Positions 6,054-12,951 of a stretch of DNA of 41,356 bases are shown here, one piece after another. Source of the DNA: a virus; the IMG/VR virus record IMGVR_UViG_3300020159_000958, positions 1-41,356 of that record; one strand, 5' to 3'. The stretch's first letter is position 1; each line of letters opens with the position of its first letter. The notes under the pieces are model-generated. The model did not search any database. It saw nothing but the letters and a program-made list of their open reading frames with translations, and was not told the DNA's origin. The translations under genes and the position numbers were made by a program.

Positions 6054-6476
6054 CTATTTTACCTCATCAGAGGGGTTTAACAACCTTGTATGCACAGTTT
6101 CAATGTCTGTCAAAGCCTTACCCACAAAGGGATACCTAGATCTCTTAAAACTTTTTTCAAATTGTTTTGTTTGATCTGCTACACAATCAGAGCAGTTGCA
6201 CCCTTGTCTGAACCGTTGCAATGTTCCGTGACGGGCTAAATGCTTGTCTGTTTTATTAATGTATGAGGAACGTTCTTGTGGTGTGAGTCCACCCCACATT
6301 CCATAAGTTTCTTTTGCGCCAGTCTTCAAACATTCTTTCCACACTGGACAAGATGCACAAACGGTTACGGCAATGTCGTAATAAAGTTGGTGGTTGTCGT
6401 GTTCAACTGGAGGAAACCACAAATCACCGTGGATGCCTCTGCATTGGGCTTTAGTTATCCAATTAGGTGTTTCCAT
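6054..6476 (-). CDS. WhiB-like protein with Cys-rich C-terminal extension (140 aa)
   Basis: The WhiB core spans residues 1-75: C12, C40, C43 and C49 as cluster ligands, then GMWGG (59-63) and a basic LTPQERSSYINK helix. A C-terminal part adds ARHGTLQRFRQGCNCSDC, a motif seen at the ends of many actinobacterial and actinophage proteins, with Cys at 93, 95 and 98. The ATG at 6474-6476 (METPNWIT) is chosen with GAGG nine bases upstream; an ATG two codons earlier is possible. It follows the MazG-like gene and ends at the terminator. A second WhiB gene lies at 3601-3882. Confidence 0.85.
   Translation of the reverse strand: METPNWITKAQCRGIHGDLWFPPVEHDNHQLYYDIAVTVCASCPVWKECLKTGAKETYGMWGGLTPQERSSYINKTDKHLARHGTLQRFRQGCNCSDCVADQTKQFEKSFKRSRYPFVGKALTDIETVHTRLLNPSDEVK
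6056..6083 (-). promoter_or_regulatory. Candidate promoter TTGTTA-16-TAAAAT
   Basis: The -35 is TTGTTA (6078-6083) and the -10 is TAAAAT (6056-6061), separated by 16 bp, inside the last codons of the WhiB gene. A transcript from here would meet the terminator at 6003-6032 after about 45 nt, before reaching the lysin gene. Confidence 0.4.
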
Positions 6477-6789
6477 TAGCATTAGCCTCTCGGTAAAGAA
6501 CAAGGGCGATAACTGCGTATGCCGCCAAATCCATTAAAGAATCTTCTATACCTTCATTGACTAATGCACTGCCCTTTGCAGCGTTTTGTAATCTGACAAC
6601 TTTGTCATTTGCCCGAACAAGAGTTCCAATCCATGCCGGAATCCCCCACTGTTCTGATGACCGTACATTGCCAAGAGTATCTATACCAATTCCGTAGTCC
6701 CTTCCTTTTTTGTCGTGCAACAATGCCATCTCTTCAAGCACTTCAAAGAACATCGGATGTCCGTGTAAGTTTTCAAATCGTTTGCTCAT
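6463..6789 (-). CDS. MazG-like/DUF1599-type nucleotide-metabolism protein
   Basis: The pattern HDKKGRDYG...LGNVRSSEQWG...WIGTLVRANDKVVRLQN, then NEGIEDSLMDLAAYAVIALVLYRE, matches the all-alpha phage family related to DUF1599 and the MazG NTP pyrophosphohydrolase superfamily, in which acidic residues on the helices bind a metal and a nucleotide. The length (108 aa) fits. ATGA links it to the upstream deoxyribosyltransferase-like gene, so both probably tune the nucleotide pool. Enzyme activity is an inference. Confidence 0.65.
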   Translation of the reverse strand: MSKRFENLHGHPMFFEVLEEMALLHDKKGRDYGIGIDTLGNVRSSEQWGIPAWIGTLVRANDKVVRLQNAAKGSALVNEGIEDSLMDLAAYAVIALVLYREANANGNT

Positions 6790-7232
6790 ACGTCTGGTCC
6801 CGATTCAAGCCATTCTGACAAGTCATCTAACTGGTAAAAAATTGGAATACCTACTTTTTTAGCCTCAGCAATCTCTCTATCTGCACCTTGAGATATACCG
6901 TCAATACGCAAAAGGGCGTCACAGCGTCTCATCATTAGCAAGCAGTACTCTGACCAAAAAGATGGTTCGTGAGGGATTACCGTATTCCACAGCAATGTTA
7001 GATGAGGCAAAATGGGCATACACACACCTGCGGTGTACAACTCATCTGCAATGTGGATTGCCTTGTTAGTGTTTTCTATTGGGTCAGGAAAAGCATAGGG
7101 AGCGGAAATATAGACATGGGGCAACAACAGGTGTGCCAGCATTCTTAGCCCACTTCTCTCGTCTTCGCTTAGATCAGGGTCGCTAATATCTTCAGAGTAA
7201 TTACGAATTGTGTAACCAGATTTTTCTATCAT
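6786..7232 (-). CDS. Nucleoside 2-deoxyribosyltransferase-like protein (DUF4406-type)
   Basis: The core (residues 39-140) begins with VYISAPYAF, continues with a helix and PILPHLTLLW, and includes CDALLRIDGISQGADREIAEAKKVGIPIFY, the Rossmann-like pattern of nucleoside deoxyribosyltransferase/DUF4406 proteins (acidic residues and the GAD.E segment line the site). AAGGA lies four bases before ATG. The pairing with the MazG-like gene suggests nucleotide salvage or DNA-base metabolism. A purely binding role is possible. Confidence 0.7.
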   Translation of the reverse strand: MIEKSGYTIRNYSEDISDPDLSEDERSGLRMLAHLLLPHVYISAPYAFPDPIENTNKAIHIADELYTAGVCMPILPHLTLLWNTVIPHEPSFWSEYCLLMMRRCDALLRIDGISQGADREIAEAKKVGIPIFYQLDDLSEWLESGPDV

Positions 7233-7254
7233 TGTGTCCTTGTTGTAATACGAA

Positions 7255-7506
7255 TTATTTAACGGCTTTAGTATTCCAGTCTGAAATTGCCCGAATTAAA
7301 GACACCAGATGACCAGTGAGGTCTTCGCCGTCTTCCAATGCCTTGCAATATTTATTAGTTTGCAAAATGACAGGCTGTGCATACGCTAGTTTTTGTAAAA
7401 GAACATCAACCAATTCTCGTAGTTCAGCTTTGTCTTCGTTTGCCCGTTCTAAGGAAGTTTGTAAATCTTGAATAACAGCATATTCGTACATAGTGTCTAT
7501 TGTCAT
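7255..7506 (-). CDS. Small coiled-coil-like protein (83 aa)
   Basis: The frame opens at 7533 inside the palindrome, but the ATG at 7504-7506 (MTIDTMYEYA) has GAGGA four bases upstream and leaves the palindrome in the leader. Residues 15-45 (LERANEDKAELRELVDVLLQKL) form a probable amphipathic or coiled-coil helix. It is the first gene after the inverted repeat at 7522-7550, so it may be the regulated gene. Function unknown. Confidence 0.6.
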   Translation of the reverse strand: MTIDTMYEYAVIQDLQTSLERANEDKAELRELVDVLLQKLAYAQPVILQTNKYCKALEDGEDLTGHLVSLIRAISDWNTKAVK

Positions 7507-7521
7507 GATTTCCTCGCTTTC

Positions 7522-7550
7522 TATAGGGTACATATCAAATGTACCCTATA
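7522..7550. promoter_or_regulatory. 12-bp perfect inverted repeat, operator-like
   Basis: TATAGGGTACAT (7522-7533) and ATGTACCCTATA (7539-7550) are perfect arms around a 5-nt centre (ATCAA). The site lies in the 57-bp gap between two genes and overlaps the candidate -10 of the promoter at 7538-7567. The arm length and spacing suit a dimeric repressor; there is no following T-run on the minus strand, so a terminator is less likely. Confidence 0.6.
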
Positions 7551-7567
7551 TTTACGGGGTTTGTCAA
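7538..7567 (-). promoter_or_regulatory. Candidate promoter TTGACA-18-TACATT
   Basis: A perfect consensus -35 TTGACA (7562-7567) is followed 18 bp later by TACATT (7538-7543), within the inverted repeat. It would drive the gene at 7255-7506 and those beyond it. The -35 overlaps the end of the upstream gene. Confidence 0.5.
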
Positions 7568-9000
7568 TTATCCTCACTTAAGTCTAGTATTTCCGAGTAC
7601 ATTGCATCACTTTGTTGGGCGTTAAAACCCCCATTTGTCAAACGTTTTGTTGAGTCACCGACGTTTGTACCAAACAATCTGCTCAGCACCCCACTACTGC
7701 CTCTTGCCTCAACTTCCAACCTAACCATGTCTCTTGTGTCAGATATGTCTCTAAACTTTTCAACAAAAGAAAACAACCTATCAATCTCATCGGATAGTGC
7801 TGGGTCAAGACCTTGACCTTCTAATTCTTCAGCAAATCGGGCAAACAAAACACGACTTACTTGCATCTCTAACATTGCCCTCAAAGCAGCTTGTAGTTGG
7901 TCTTTTGTTTTGATCTCAATCGGCAATTTAAAACCACACTCCGCATTCTCACGAAACGCAGGACAACGTGACGAGAGATAGCAATTATTACACTGCCTTA
8001 AAAGGTTAGAATTATATCTAATTGTAGATACTGTTTCTATGCTAATTTCACCATCTTCCCCATGTTCTGCAAGGGTTTCGGCTAATGGGCTTGCGTATTG
8101 TTCAACTCCCATTATTGGTAAAACAACTTTTTCGTTTTCGTGCCGCTTTTCTACCCCCCTGATAGTAATATTGTCACCCCCTCGTGCCACATTTTGCAAA
8201 CTTTGATTTTGCGTGAAATTATTACTATCAGGGTCATTTTCAGATAGACCTAATTCTTGCTCGTCATCGTCTTTTGGAGGGTCATAGACCCCAAAAGTTT
8301 GACTTTCCCATGCCTTCCAAGACTTAATTGCGAGTTTGGCTACCTCGTTATTATCGTCTTGAATAATGGCGTCCATGTCAATACCTAACCGCATGATGTC
8401 AGCACGGTGTTTTTTGCGGGAAGATTCTTTTTGTTGTGCTGGATACCTTCTCAGACCATGTCCATCCCATACTTGGGTTTCGCCGTACCGGACAGCACTA
8501 GTCCATGAACCCACTACAGCCGAATCCCAAGCAAGGGTTTCTAAAATGTCGGGCTTTGAGGAAACTGCAATAAGTTTGGCATCCCATCTTGTCATGGCAT
8601 TCCTGATTTTGGAAATAGTTTTACCGTTTACGGCTTTATCACTAATTGCCGCTTTTCCGTATTTTTGGCATAACCATGACAGTCGTTCCATGTCTTCAGG
8701 ATCATTCCATAAAGGAATGTAGCGTTCACCCATCCAAGAACCGTCGTAGTCGGGGCGACCAATTACATGGGTCAAAGTCTCGTAATGTTCTCGGACAAAA
8801 GCATCGTAACGATTCACATCCTCGTCGTTTTCAGATGTGTACAAAATTACTTCCCCGCCGTTAAACATAGTGGGTATGTCTAATTGTTTCTTTTTAGGGA
8901 TAGCAAGGTGAGTTAAATTAACAGCAAATCTTGTAACACCAGCAGCGATAAGCAAAGACCTAAAAGATGATTTTTCTGAGTTTGCAAAATAAATCTTCAT
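7564..9000 (-). CDS. Possible TGT/DpdA-like protein with Cys-rich domain (478 aa)
   Basis: Residues 1-240 include YFANSEKSSFRSLLIAAG, GRPDYDG, YGKAAISDKAV, LIAVSSKPDIL, DSAVVGSWTSAVRYGETQVWDG, then RRYPAQQKE, KKHRADIMRLGID and AIKSWKAWE. This order resembles the TIM-barrel TGT/DpdA family, which swaps guanine for a 7-deazaguanine in tRNA or DNA. I read it by eye only. After an acidic linker (240-270) a CNNCYLSSRCPAF...ECGF segment (about 335-358) could bind zinc or iron-sulfur, followed by helices. ATGA couples it to the HAD-like gene. If the DpdA reading is wrong it is simply a conserved actinophage protein. Confidence 0.5.
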   Translation of the reverse strand: MKIYFANSEKSSFRSLLIAAGVTRFAVNLTHLAIPKKKQLDIPTMFNGGEVILYTSENDEDVNRYDAFVREHYETLTHVIGRPDYDGSWMGERYIPLWNDPEDMERLSWLCQKYGKAAISDKAVNGKTISKIRNAMTRWDAKLIAVSSKPDILETLAWDSAVVGSWTSAVRYGETQVWDGHGLRRYPAQQKESSRKKHRADIMRLGIDMDAIIQDDNNEVAKLAIKSWKAWESQTFGVYDPPKDDDEQELGLSENDPDSNNFTQNQSLQNVARGGDNITIRGVEKRHENEKVVLPIMGVEQYASPLAETLAEHGEDGEISIETVSTIRYNSNLLRQCNNCYLSSRCPAFRENAECGFKLPIEIKTKDQLQAALRAMLEMQVSRVLFARFAEELEGQGLDPALSDEIDRLFSFVEKFRDISDTRDMVRLEVEARGSSGVLSRLFGTNVGDSTKRLTNGGFNAQQSDAMYSEILDLSEDN

Positions 9001-9482
9001 TTTTGTTCTTTTTCTGCTCTATATAGTGTTTGTACTTCTATTTCTTTAACCAAGTCAGCCCATAACTGATGTTCTTTTTGTGTGTTTTCTCGCCATTCTG
9101 GACGTACAAAAGCTGGCAACCCAACAAGTAATGATGGAATTGCGTCTTCCATTACAAGTTTAACAGTGCGTGGGTCGGAGTCTACAAACCAATGAATCTT
9201 TCCGTAGATCGCATTAAACTCTCTTACACGGTCACGGATGTCTTCGGGTTTTTTAGACTCAACAGCGTCAATATGAGCATATTTGTATCCCTCTAGTTTT
9301 GCCCAACCTTCAATCAAGTCTGCTCTAGATGTACCTGTAGCCATAATGATTAAGTTGCCGTGATACTGGTTGTATAGGGCATGCCAAAGCTTTCTAGCTT
9401 CGTGTGATGGTTGTCGTGCTCCAATGGACATGACCTTATCTGCTGTTGGGTAAGCCAGTACATCAAATGTGACAATGAGCAT
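8997..9482 (-). CDS. HAD-like hypothetical protein (161 aa)
   Basis: The ATG at 9480-9482 (MLIVTFDVLA) overlaps the upstream TAA (TAATG) and is preferred to the long frame starting at 9569. The N-terminal strand ending in Asp (IVTFD), LIIMATGTSRADLIEGW, and IHWFVDSDPRTVKL follow the order of HAD motifs I, II and IV, but motif I lacks the usual second Asp (DxD), so catalysis is doubtful. It is the middle gene of a three-gene set (7564-10003). Confidence 0.55.
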   Translation of the reverse strand: MLIVTFDVLAYPTADKVMSIGARQPSHEARKLWHALYNQYHGNLIIMATGTSRADLIEGWAKLEGYKYAHIDAVESKKPEDIRDRVREFNAIYGKIHWFVDSDPRTVKLVMEDAIPSLLVGLPAFVRPEWRENTQKEHQLWADLVKEIEVQTLYRAEKEQK

Positions 9483-10003
9483 TAGTTTTTGCCGACATCT
9501 ATGTCGTACACGCCCAGTTCTTTTCTTTCTTTGTGAGCAACGTAAGATGCGCAAGGGCAATACATGCACAAGTATTGGCGTTTGTTTAAAGGTACGCCAG
9601 TTTTGCGACCAATGGTTTTAGATTCGTCGCACCAGTCAATACAAGAATCTTTTGGTCGGTCATGTTTGTTGAAACAACGTAAAGCGTCTACTTTCAACTC
9701 ATCACGAAAATCGCTAATGTATAAATCGTGCGATTTTAATTCGTTTTTGATGGCAGTTTCAGCGTCAAGTTTGCTTGCTGTGTCTTTGTCAGTTCTAAAG
9801 ATAAGACCACGCCAATTTTCGTGATCGGGATTCTTTGCTTTGTGTCGTTCCAAAATGTCAATTAGTTCCATGTCGTATTCCGGTACGCCTGTGTACGGGC
9901 GCATTTTATACATGACAGCTCCACTCTTTTTGCCTGACGGTTCTTCTCGCCAGCATACAAGTAGGCGGTGTTCTTGTTCTTTAGTAAACTCTTTGGGTTC
10001 CAT
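9482..10003 (-). CDS. Conserved Cys-rich actinophage-type protein (173 aa)
   Basis: The C-terminal 70 residues hold CFNKHDRP...CIDWCDESKTIG...YLCMYCPCASYV, a cluster of seven Cys plus a His that probably binds zinc. Similar segments are familiar from actinophage hypothetical proteins. The N-terminal part is charged with an acidic helix. No good Shine-Dalgarno is visible. Its fixed position ahead of the HAD-like and TGT/DpdA-like genes suggests a common pathway. Confidence 0.6.
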   Translation of the reverse strand: MEPKEFTKEQEHRLLVCWREEPSGKKSGAVMYKMRPYTGVPEYDMELIDILERHKAKNPDHENWRGLIFRTDKDTASKLDAETAIKNELKSHDLYISDFRDELKVDALRCFNKHDRPKDSCIDWCDESKTIGRKTGVPLNKRQYLCMYCPCASYVAHKERKELGVYDIDVGKN

Positions 10004-10025
10004 TTAGTACTACTTTCGTGTTTAA

Positions 10026-10370
10026 TTACAGGTGTGGTCTTGTGTCCTCAGAGTTAATCGTACCACTTTGGTGTAGTTCTTCTTGCACATTTGGATGTAA
10101 GACTAGCAGTTTTCTGAGGGTGTGGGCATCATCTGGTGAAATGTTGTCAGGGTTTACAGATTCATGCAGTAGCCCTAAAGATTGAGAATAGTGACCTATT
10201 GTGACGTCAGTAAGAGATGTTAGATGTTCAAACGCTGCATCTGTATTTGGATGTATTTTCTGCAATTTAGATGGATGTGTTGCTACAGACAATTGTTGGG
10301 ACAAGTGTGAACCTAAGTCGCTATTTACCTTGTTCTGTTTATAGTCGTTTAGATTAACGATTTTGCCCAT
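10026..10370 (-). CDS. Hypothetical protein (114 aa)
   Basis: It begins MGKIVNLNDYKQNK, is His/Ser-rich and moderately helical (FEHLTSLTDV, SPDDAHTLRKLLVLHP) with no recognised domain. It closes the cluster of small hydrophilic proteins that starts at 16930. No strong ribosome site is visible. Confidence 0.55.
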   Translation of the reverse strand: MGKIVNLNDYKQNKVNSDLGSHLSQQLSVATHPSKLQKIHPNTDAAFEHLTSLTDVTIGHYSQSLGLLHESVNPDNISPDDAHTLRKLLVLHPNVQEELHQSGTINSEDTRPHL

Positions 10371-10376
10371 AGCGGA

Positions 10377-10646
10377 TTACCAACCGTCAGTGTTTTTGTC
10401 AAACTTCCTTGGGGCTTCAACTCCGTCATTATCTTTTGCCACTTGGTTTGACTCATAAGCATCGTCGTCCATCATGTCTTGGGCTACAGACTCAATCAAA
10501 TCGTAGTTTTTGTGGTCATCCAAAGGTGTGTCATAGGATGGAATGCGCCCACTGCCCTCTAACTTTTGGCGAGCCTTCTCTAAGTACATAGAGTTAAAAT
10601 CAACTTTGCGATTTGTGTTATGTCGCTCGTCTTTACCTTTAGCCAT
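10377..10646 (-). CDS. Tagged acidic protein, tag copy 1 (89 aa)
   Basis: The protein starts MAKGKDERHNTNRKV, a 15-residue tag also found at the start of the genes at 10861-11064 and 11064-11327. After the tag it is acidic and probably disordered (DMMDDDAYESNQVAKDNDG). The start overlaps the upstream stop (TAATG). Function unknown; the shared tag suggests binding to one common partner. Confidence 0.65.
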   Translation of the reverse strand: MAKGKDERHNTNRKVDFNSMYLEKARQKLEGSGRIPSYDTPLDDHKNYDLIESVAQDMMDDDAYESNQVAKDNDGVEAPRKFDKNTDGW

Positions 10647-10654
10647 TAGTACTC
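10603..10654. repeat. 52-bp repeat, copy 1 (tag-coding)
   Basis: The sequence covers the first 14-15 codons of the tagged gene and the preceding GAGTACTAATGG junction. It matches 11021-11072 with few differences, and 11284-11328 over the coding part only. Confidence 0.75.
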
Positions 10655-10861
10655 ATCCTCGTCTTCATAATCGTGACCATCGTATGGTCCAATATCATCG
10701 TTTGGTTCATAACGTAATTCTGGATTATTAGGAACACTGTCGTCATCATAAAGATTTTCGTTAGTCATCGGGTCAATACCCGTTCTGTCCATGTATTTGT
10801 TTTCTGCTTGTTCTTCAGGAGACAAAGCTAGAAATTGAGAGGACAAATAGTGTTTAGGCAT
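10646..10861 (-). CDS. Acidic hypothetical protein (71 aa)
   Basis: The ATG at 10859-10861 (MPKHYLSSQF) makes a TAATG junction with the upstream gene and is preferred to the longer frame at 10885. Residues 12-25 (LALSPEEQAENKY) are helical; the rest is Asp/Glu/Tyr-rich and disordered, ending DYEDEDEY. It sits between two tagged genes but lacks the tag. Confidence 0.6.
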   Translation of the reverse strand: MPKHYLSSQFLALSPEEQAENKYMDRTGIDPMTNENLYDDDSVPNNPELRYEPNDDIGPYDGHDYEDEDEY

Positions 10862-11064
10862 TATTGACTTGCGCAGTCTTGACACATTTTAATGCCATTT
10901 AAATCTCCGACACCACCACCCGTAACACCACAACTCTCGCAACGGTGAGCATTGTCGTAGTCCTGTGTGTCAAAGCCAACGGGTATTTCAGCGTACCTAT
11001 TACCCAGTGCTTCTTTAGTAACCTTGCGATTAGGGTTATGTCGCTCGTCTTTACCTTTAGCCAT
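10861..11064 (-). CDS. Tagged zinc-ribbon protein, tag copy 2 (67 aa)
   Basis: The tag MAKGKDERHNPNRKV is followed by a short linker and then CESC (42-45) and CQDC (61-64), a four-Cys zinc ribbon. The start is in a TAATGG junction with the upstream gene. A small nucleic-acid or protein adaptor is plausible; function unknown. Confidence 0.65.
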   Translation of the reverse strand: MAKGKDERHNPNRKVTKEALGNRYAEIPVGFDTQDYDNAHRCESCGVTGGGVGDLNGIKMCQDCASQ

Positions 11065-11072
11065 TAGTACTC
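11021..11072. repeat. 52-bp repeat, copy 2 (tag-coding)
   Basis: It is nearly identical to 10603-10654, including GAGTACTAATGGC before the start. It indicates duplication of a gene-start cassette. Confidence 0.75.
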
Positions 11073-11327
11073 GTACCTGTTGCCTGTTTGTTGCGAAGGC
11101 AACAGCGCACTATGGTCCTCTCGGTCAGATATCAAAGGCACATCTTCTTCCTGATGCCGTGCCGATAATTCGTCACTACGAGTATCTCCTTCTGGACCTA
11201 ATCCGTCGTCGTCTTGCAGGGCTAACTCTTCGTCGGTCATGAATGCTCGTGCGATTTCGTCTTCTACTGACAATGGTCTACTAACCTTGCGATTAGGATT
11301 ATGCCGTTCGTCTTTACCTTTAGCCAT
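11064..11327 (-). CDS. Tagged acidic protein, tag copy 3 (87 aa)
   Basis: The ATG at 11325-11327 gives the tag MAKGKDERHNPNRKV and has AAGGAG upstream (CAAGGAGATAGCA); the frame is open further to 11450 but that extension overlaps another gene. A helix (VEDEIARAFMTDEELAL) is followed by a disordered acidic region and a YEY end like that of the neighbour at 10646. Function unknown. Confidence 0.65.
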   Translation of the reverse strand: MAKGKDERHNPNRKVSRPLSVEDEIARAFMTDEELALQDDDGLGPEGDTRSDELSARHQEEDVPLISDREDHSALLPSQQTGNRYEY

Positions 11328-11328
11328 T
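11284..11328. repeat. 45-bp repeat, copy 3 (tag-coding)
   Basis: It matches the coding part of the repeats at 10603 and 11021 but has a different leader upstream of the ATG. Confidence 0.7.
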
Positions 11329-11667
11329 GCTATCTCCTTGTTCGTAATTAATATCTGTCGGTGATTCATATTGAGTATCGTACGCATAATCTGCTGCATC
11401 ATTATCGTCAGCAGAAAACGTGTTTTGCGAACCCGTGTGGTAACCTTCAATCAAGTCGTAGCCATGTCGGTCTGCCTCAGCACGCCGAAATTCCAAATTG
11501 TTTGCTCCTAAAGCATACATGGTTGCGGCAATAGGTTTTCCTGTTGAGCGACTGCGCCAATGAAACGGAACCATGTTTAGTCCCTGAGATACACCCTGTG
11601 AGTCAATGTGGGTGACTTTTCCGTCTGCACCAATGTCAATAATGTCAGGTTTGTTTTCGTTAGCCAT
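11320..11667 (-). CDS. Hypothetical protein (115 aa)
   Basis: A short beta-type N-terminal part (IDIGADGKVTHIDS) precedes WRSRSTGKPIAATMYAL and a disordered, Asp/Tyr-rich tail ending EQGDSNG. The ribosome site is weak; a TACAAT box lies close upstream. No family recognised. Confidence 0.6.
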   Translation of the reverse strand: MANENKPDIIDIGADGKVTHIDSQGVSQGLNMVPFHWRSRSTGKPIAATMYALGANNLEFRRAEADRHGYDLIEGYHTGSQNTFSADDNDAADYAYDTQYESPTDINYEQGDSNG

Positions 11668-11694
11668 ACCTACATTGTACCAAGGATTTCTTGG

Positions 11695-12018
11695 TTAGCT
11701 CCACTTCTTAACTTCGCCGTGTTGAATCATTTGTTCGTTTAACATAGTGGCGTGGGCAAATGCTTCATGGTGACGTTCATAAGGCAAAGTTACGTTTGAA
11801 GGTATCTCTGGTTTGATGCCTTCACCCAAAATAGTCTTGCGATGTATGCGATATTCACCGTTAGTTTCGGGCACAACAAAGAAATGACCTTGAGGAACAT
11901 TAGTACCAAACTTTTGAACAGTTTTTGGGTCAGGCGTAGTGTCTACGTATTCTCTTACGCGGAATTTGTTACGCGATTTAGCCCAATTAGGGCGTCTATC
12001 TCGGTTTGAGTAAGCCAT
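11695..12018 (-). CDS. Basic hypothetical protein (107 aa)
   Basis: The basic N-terminus (AYSNRDRRPNWAKSRNKFR) is followed by a compact segment (GHFFVVPETNGEYRIHRKTILGEG) and a His-rich helix (YERHHEAFAHATML). It may be a small virion or nucleic-acid-binding protein; no family recognised. It starts a few bases after the stop of the upstream gene. Confidence 0.6.
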   Translation of the reverse strand: MAYSNRDRRPNWAKSRNKFRVREYVDTTPDPKTVQKFGTNVPQGHFFVVPETNGEYRIHRKTILGEGIKPEIPSNVTLPYERHHEAFAHATMLNEQMIQHGEVKKWS

Positions 12019-12023
12019 GAGGC

Positions 12024-12224
12024 TTACGAGTTTAGAACTGGATCGTTTTCAGCCAATGGTGAGCGTGGAACAAAATTGTATTGATCGTTAAGCACCATTG
12101 TCAGTTTAGTGGGGCAATGCATATCAAGCTCACCACCACGGTCTGGAGTTATGTTTTTAAAAGTGCCATCAGTAGCACCTAACCGAAGATCGGCATTTTG
12201 GGAACGAGATGTGTTTACAGCCAT
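12024..12224 (-). CDS. Small hypothetical protein (66 aa)
   Basis: It starts MAVNTSRSQNADLRLG. There is no clear Shine-Dalgarno; the leader GGTAAACTAATACT is similar to that of the gene at 12248-12934 (GGTAAACTATAGTC). The protein is hydrophilic with one Cys. Function unknown. Confidence 0.55.
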   Translation of the reverse strand: MAVNTSRSQNADLRLGATDGTFKNITPDRGGELDMHCPTKLTMVLNDQYNFVPRSPLAENDPVLNS

Positions 12225-12247
12225 AGTATTAGTTTACCACTTTCTTT

Positions 12248-12934
12248 TTAGAGCATTCCGCCAATAGTTGATTTTTGCCTTACATTACCTATACTCTGTT
12301 CACTTGTAACAGTTCTAGGTGCGGAGGGTGCGGAGGGTGCAGATCTTCGTCGTGCTATAGGAGATTCAGCTTTTGCTGGACGGTTTGGGTTTTTTTTACC
12401 ATAAGCAGGATTTGCTTCTTTCTTTTCTGCTCTTTTAGCAGCAGTTGCTGTTTTTTGTTCTTCAGTCATTTTTACCCCTTTGCGAGGATTTGATGGTTGT
12501 GTACCTGTTGATGTGCCGGGTGTTGTTTCTAGGTTTTGTTTAATGTCTTTATAGTTGTCACCGCTTTCAGAATATTGACTATCCTGAACTACGTTTCCTC
12601 CAGCTTGTGGGGCAAAATTAACTGTTCCTGGAGTTTGAGCTTTGGCAATTCTCTCCATAGCATCAACGTCGGCTTCGCCTCCACCTCCACCTCCTCCAGA
12701 CCCACGTCTGCCATACAGCATGTTGTAGGTATTAAACGGAGAAAACATACTAGCCCCAAGGTCTGCACTTTTAGCTGGTTGATTTGGTATACCAAAATCT
12801 TTTCCGCCAGCACCGCTACTACCTACACTACCCAGTGCTTTTCCGGGAGTTCCCATTTCCACGTCCCTTGGGTTGCGACCTGTGGCGTTATACAACGGTG
12901 CAACTGGGTTGCTACCAAATTTGTCAGAAGCCAT
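12248..12934 (-). CDS. Low-complexity protein with shared FAPQAGGNVVQ segment (228 aa)
   Basis: Gly/Ser/Pro/Ala-rich throughout, with a Gly run near residue 78-85, a Lys/Ala-rich helix (MTEEQKTATAAKRAEKKE) and APSAPSAP. Residues about 103-131 carry VNFAPQAGGNVVQDSQY...GDNYKDIKQ, almost the same as a segment in the gene at 13835-15154. Largely disordered. A virion-associated role is likely from context but unproven. Confidence 0.6.
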   Translation of the reverse strand: MASDKFGSNPVAPLYNATGRNPRDVEMGTPGKALGSVGSSGAGGKDFGIPNQPAKSADLGASMFSPFNTYNMLYGRRGSGGGGGGGEADVDAMERIAKAQTPGTVNFAPQAGGNVVQDSQYSESGDNYKDIKQNLETTPGTSTGTQPSNPRKGVKMTEEQKTATAAKRAEKKEANPAYGKKNPNRPAKAESPIARRRSAPSAPSAPRTVTSEQSIGNVRQKSTIGGML

Positions 12935-12951
12935 GACTATAGTTTACCTTA

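Noticed and set aside
7507-7533. Extended start at 7533 for the 83-residue protein
   Set aside because: This start lies in the inverted repeat and has no ribosome site; the ATG at 7506 has GAGGA four bases upstream.
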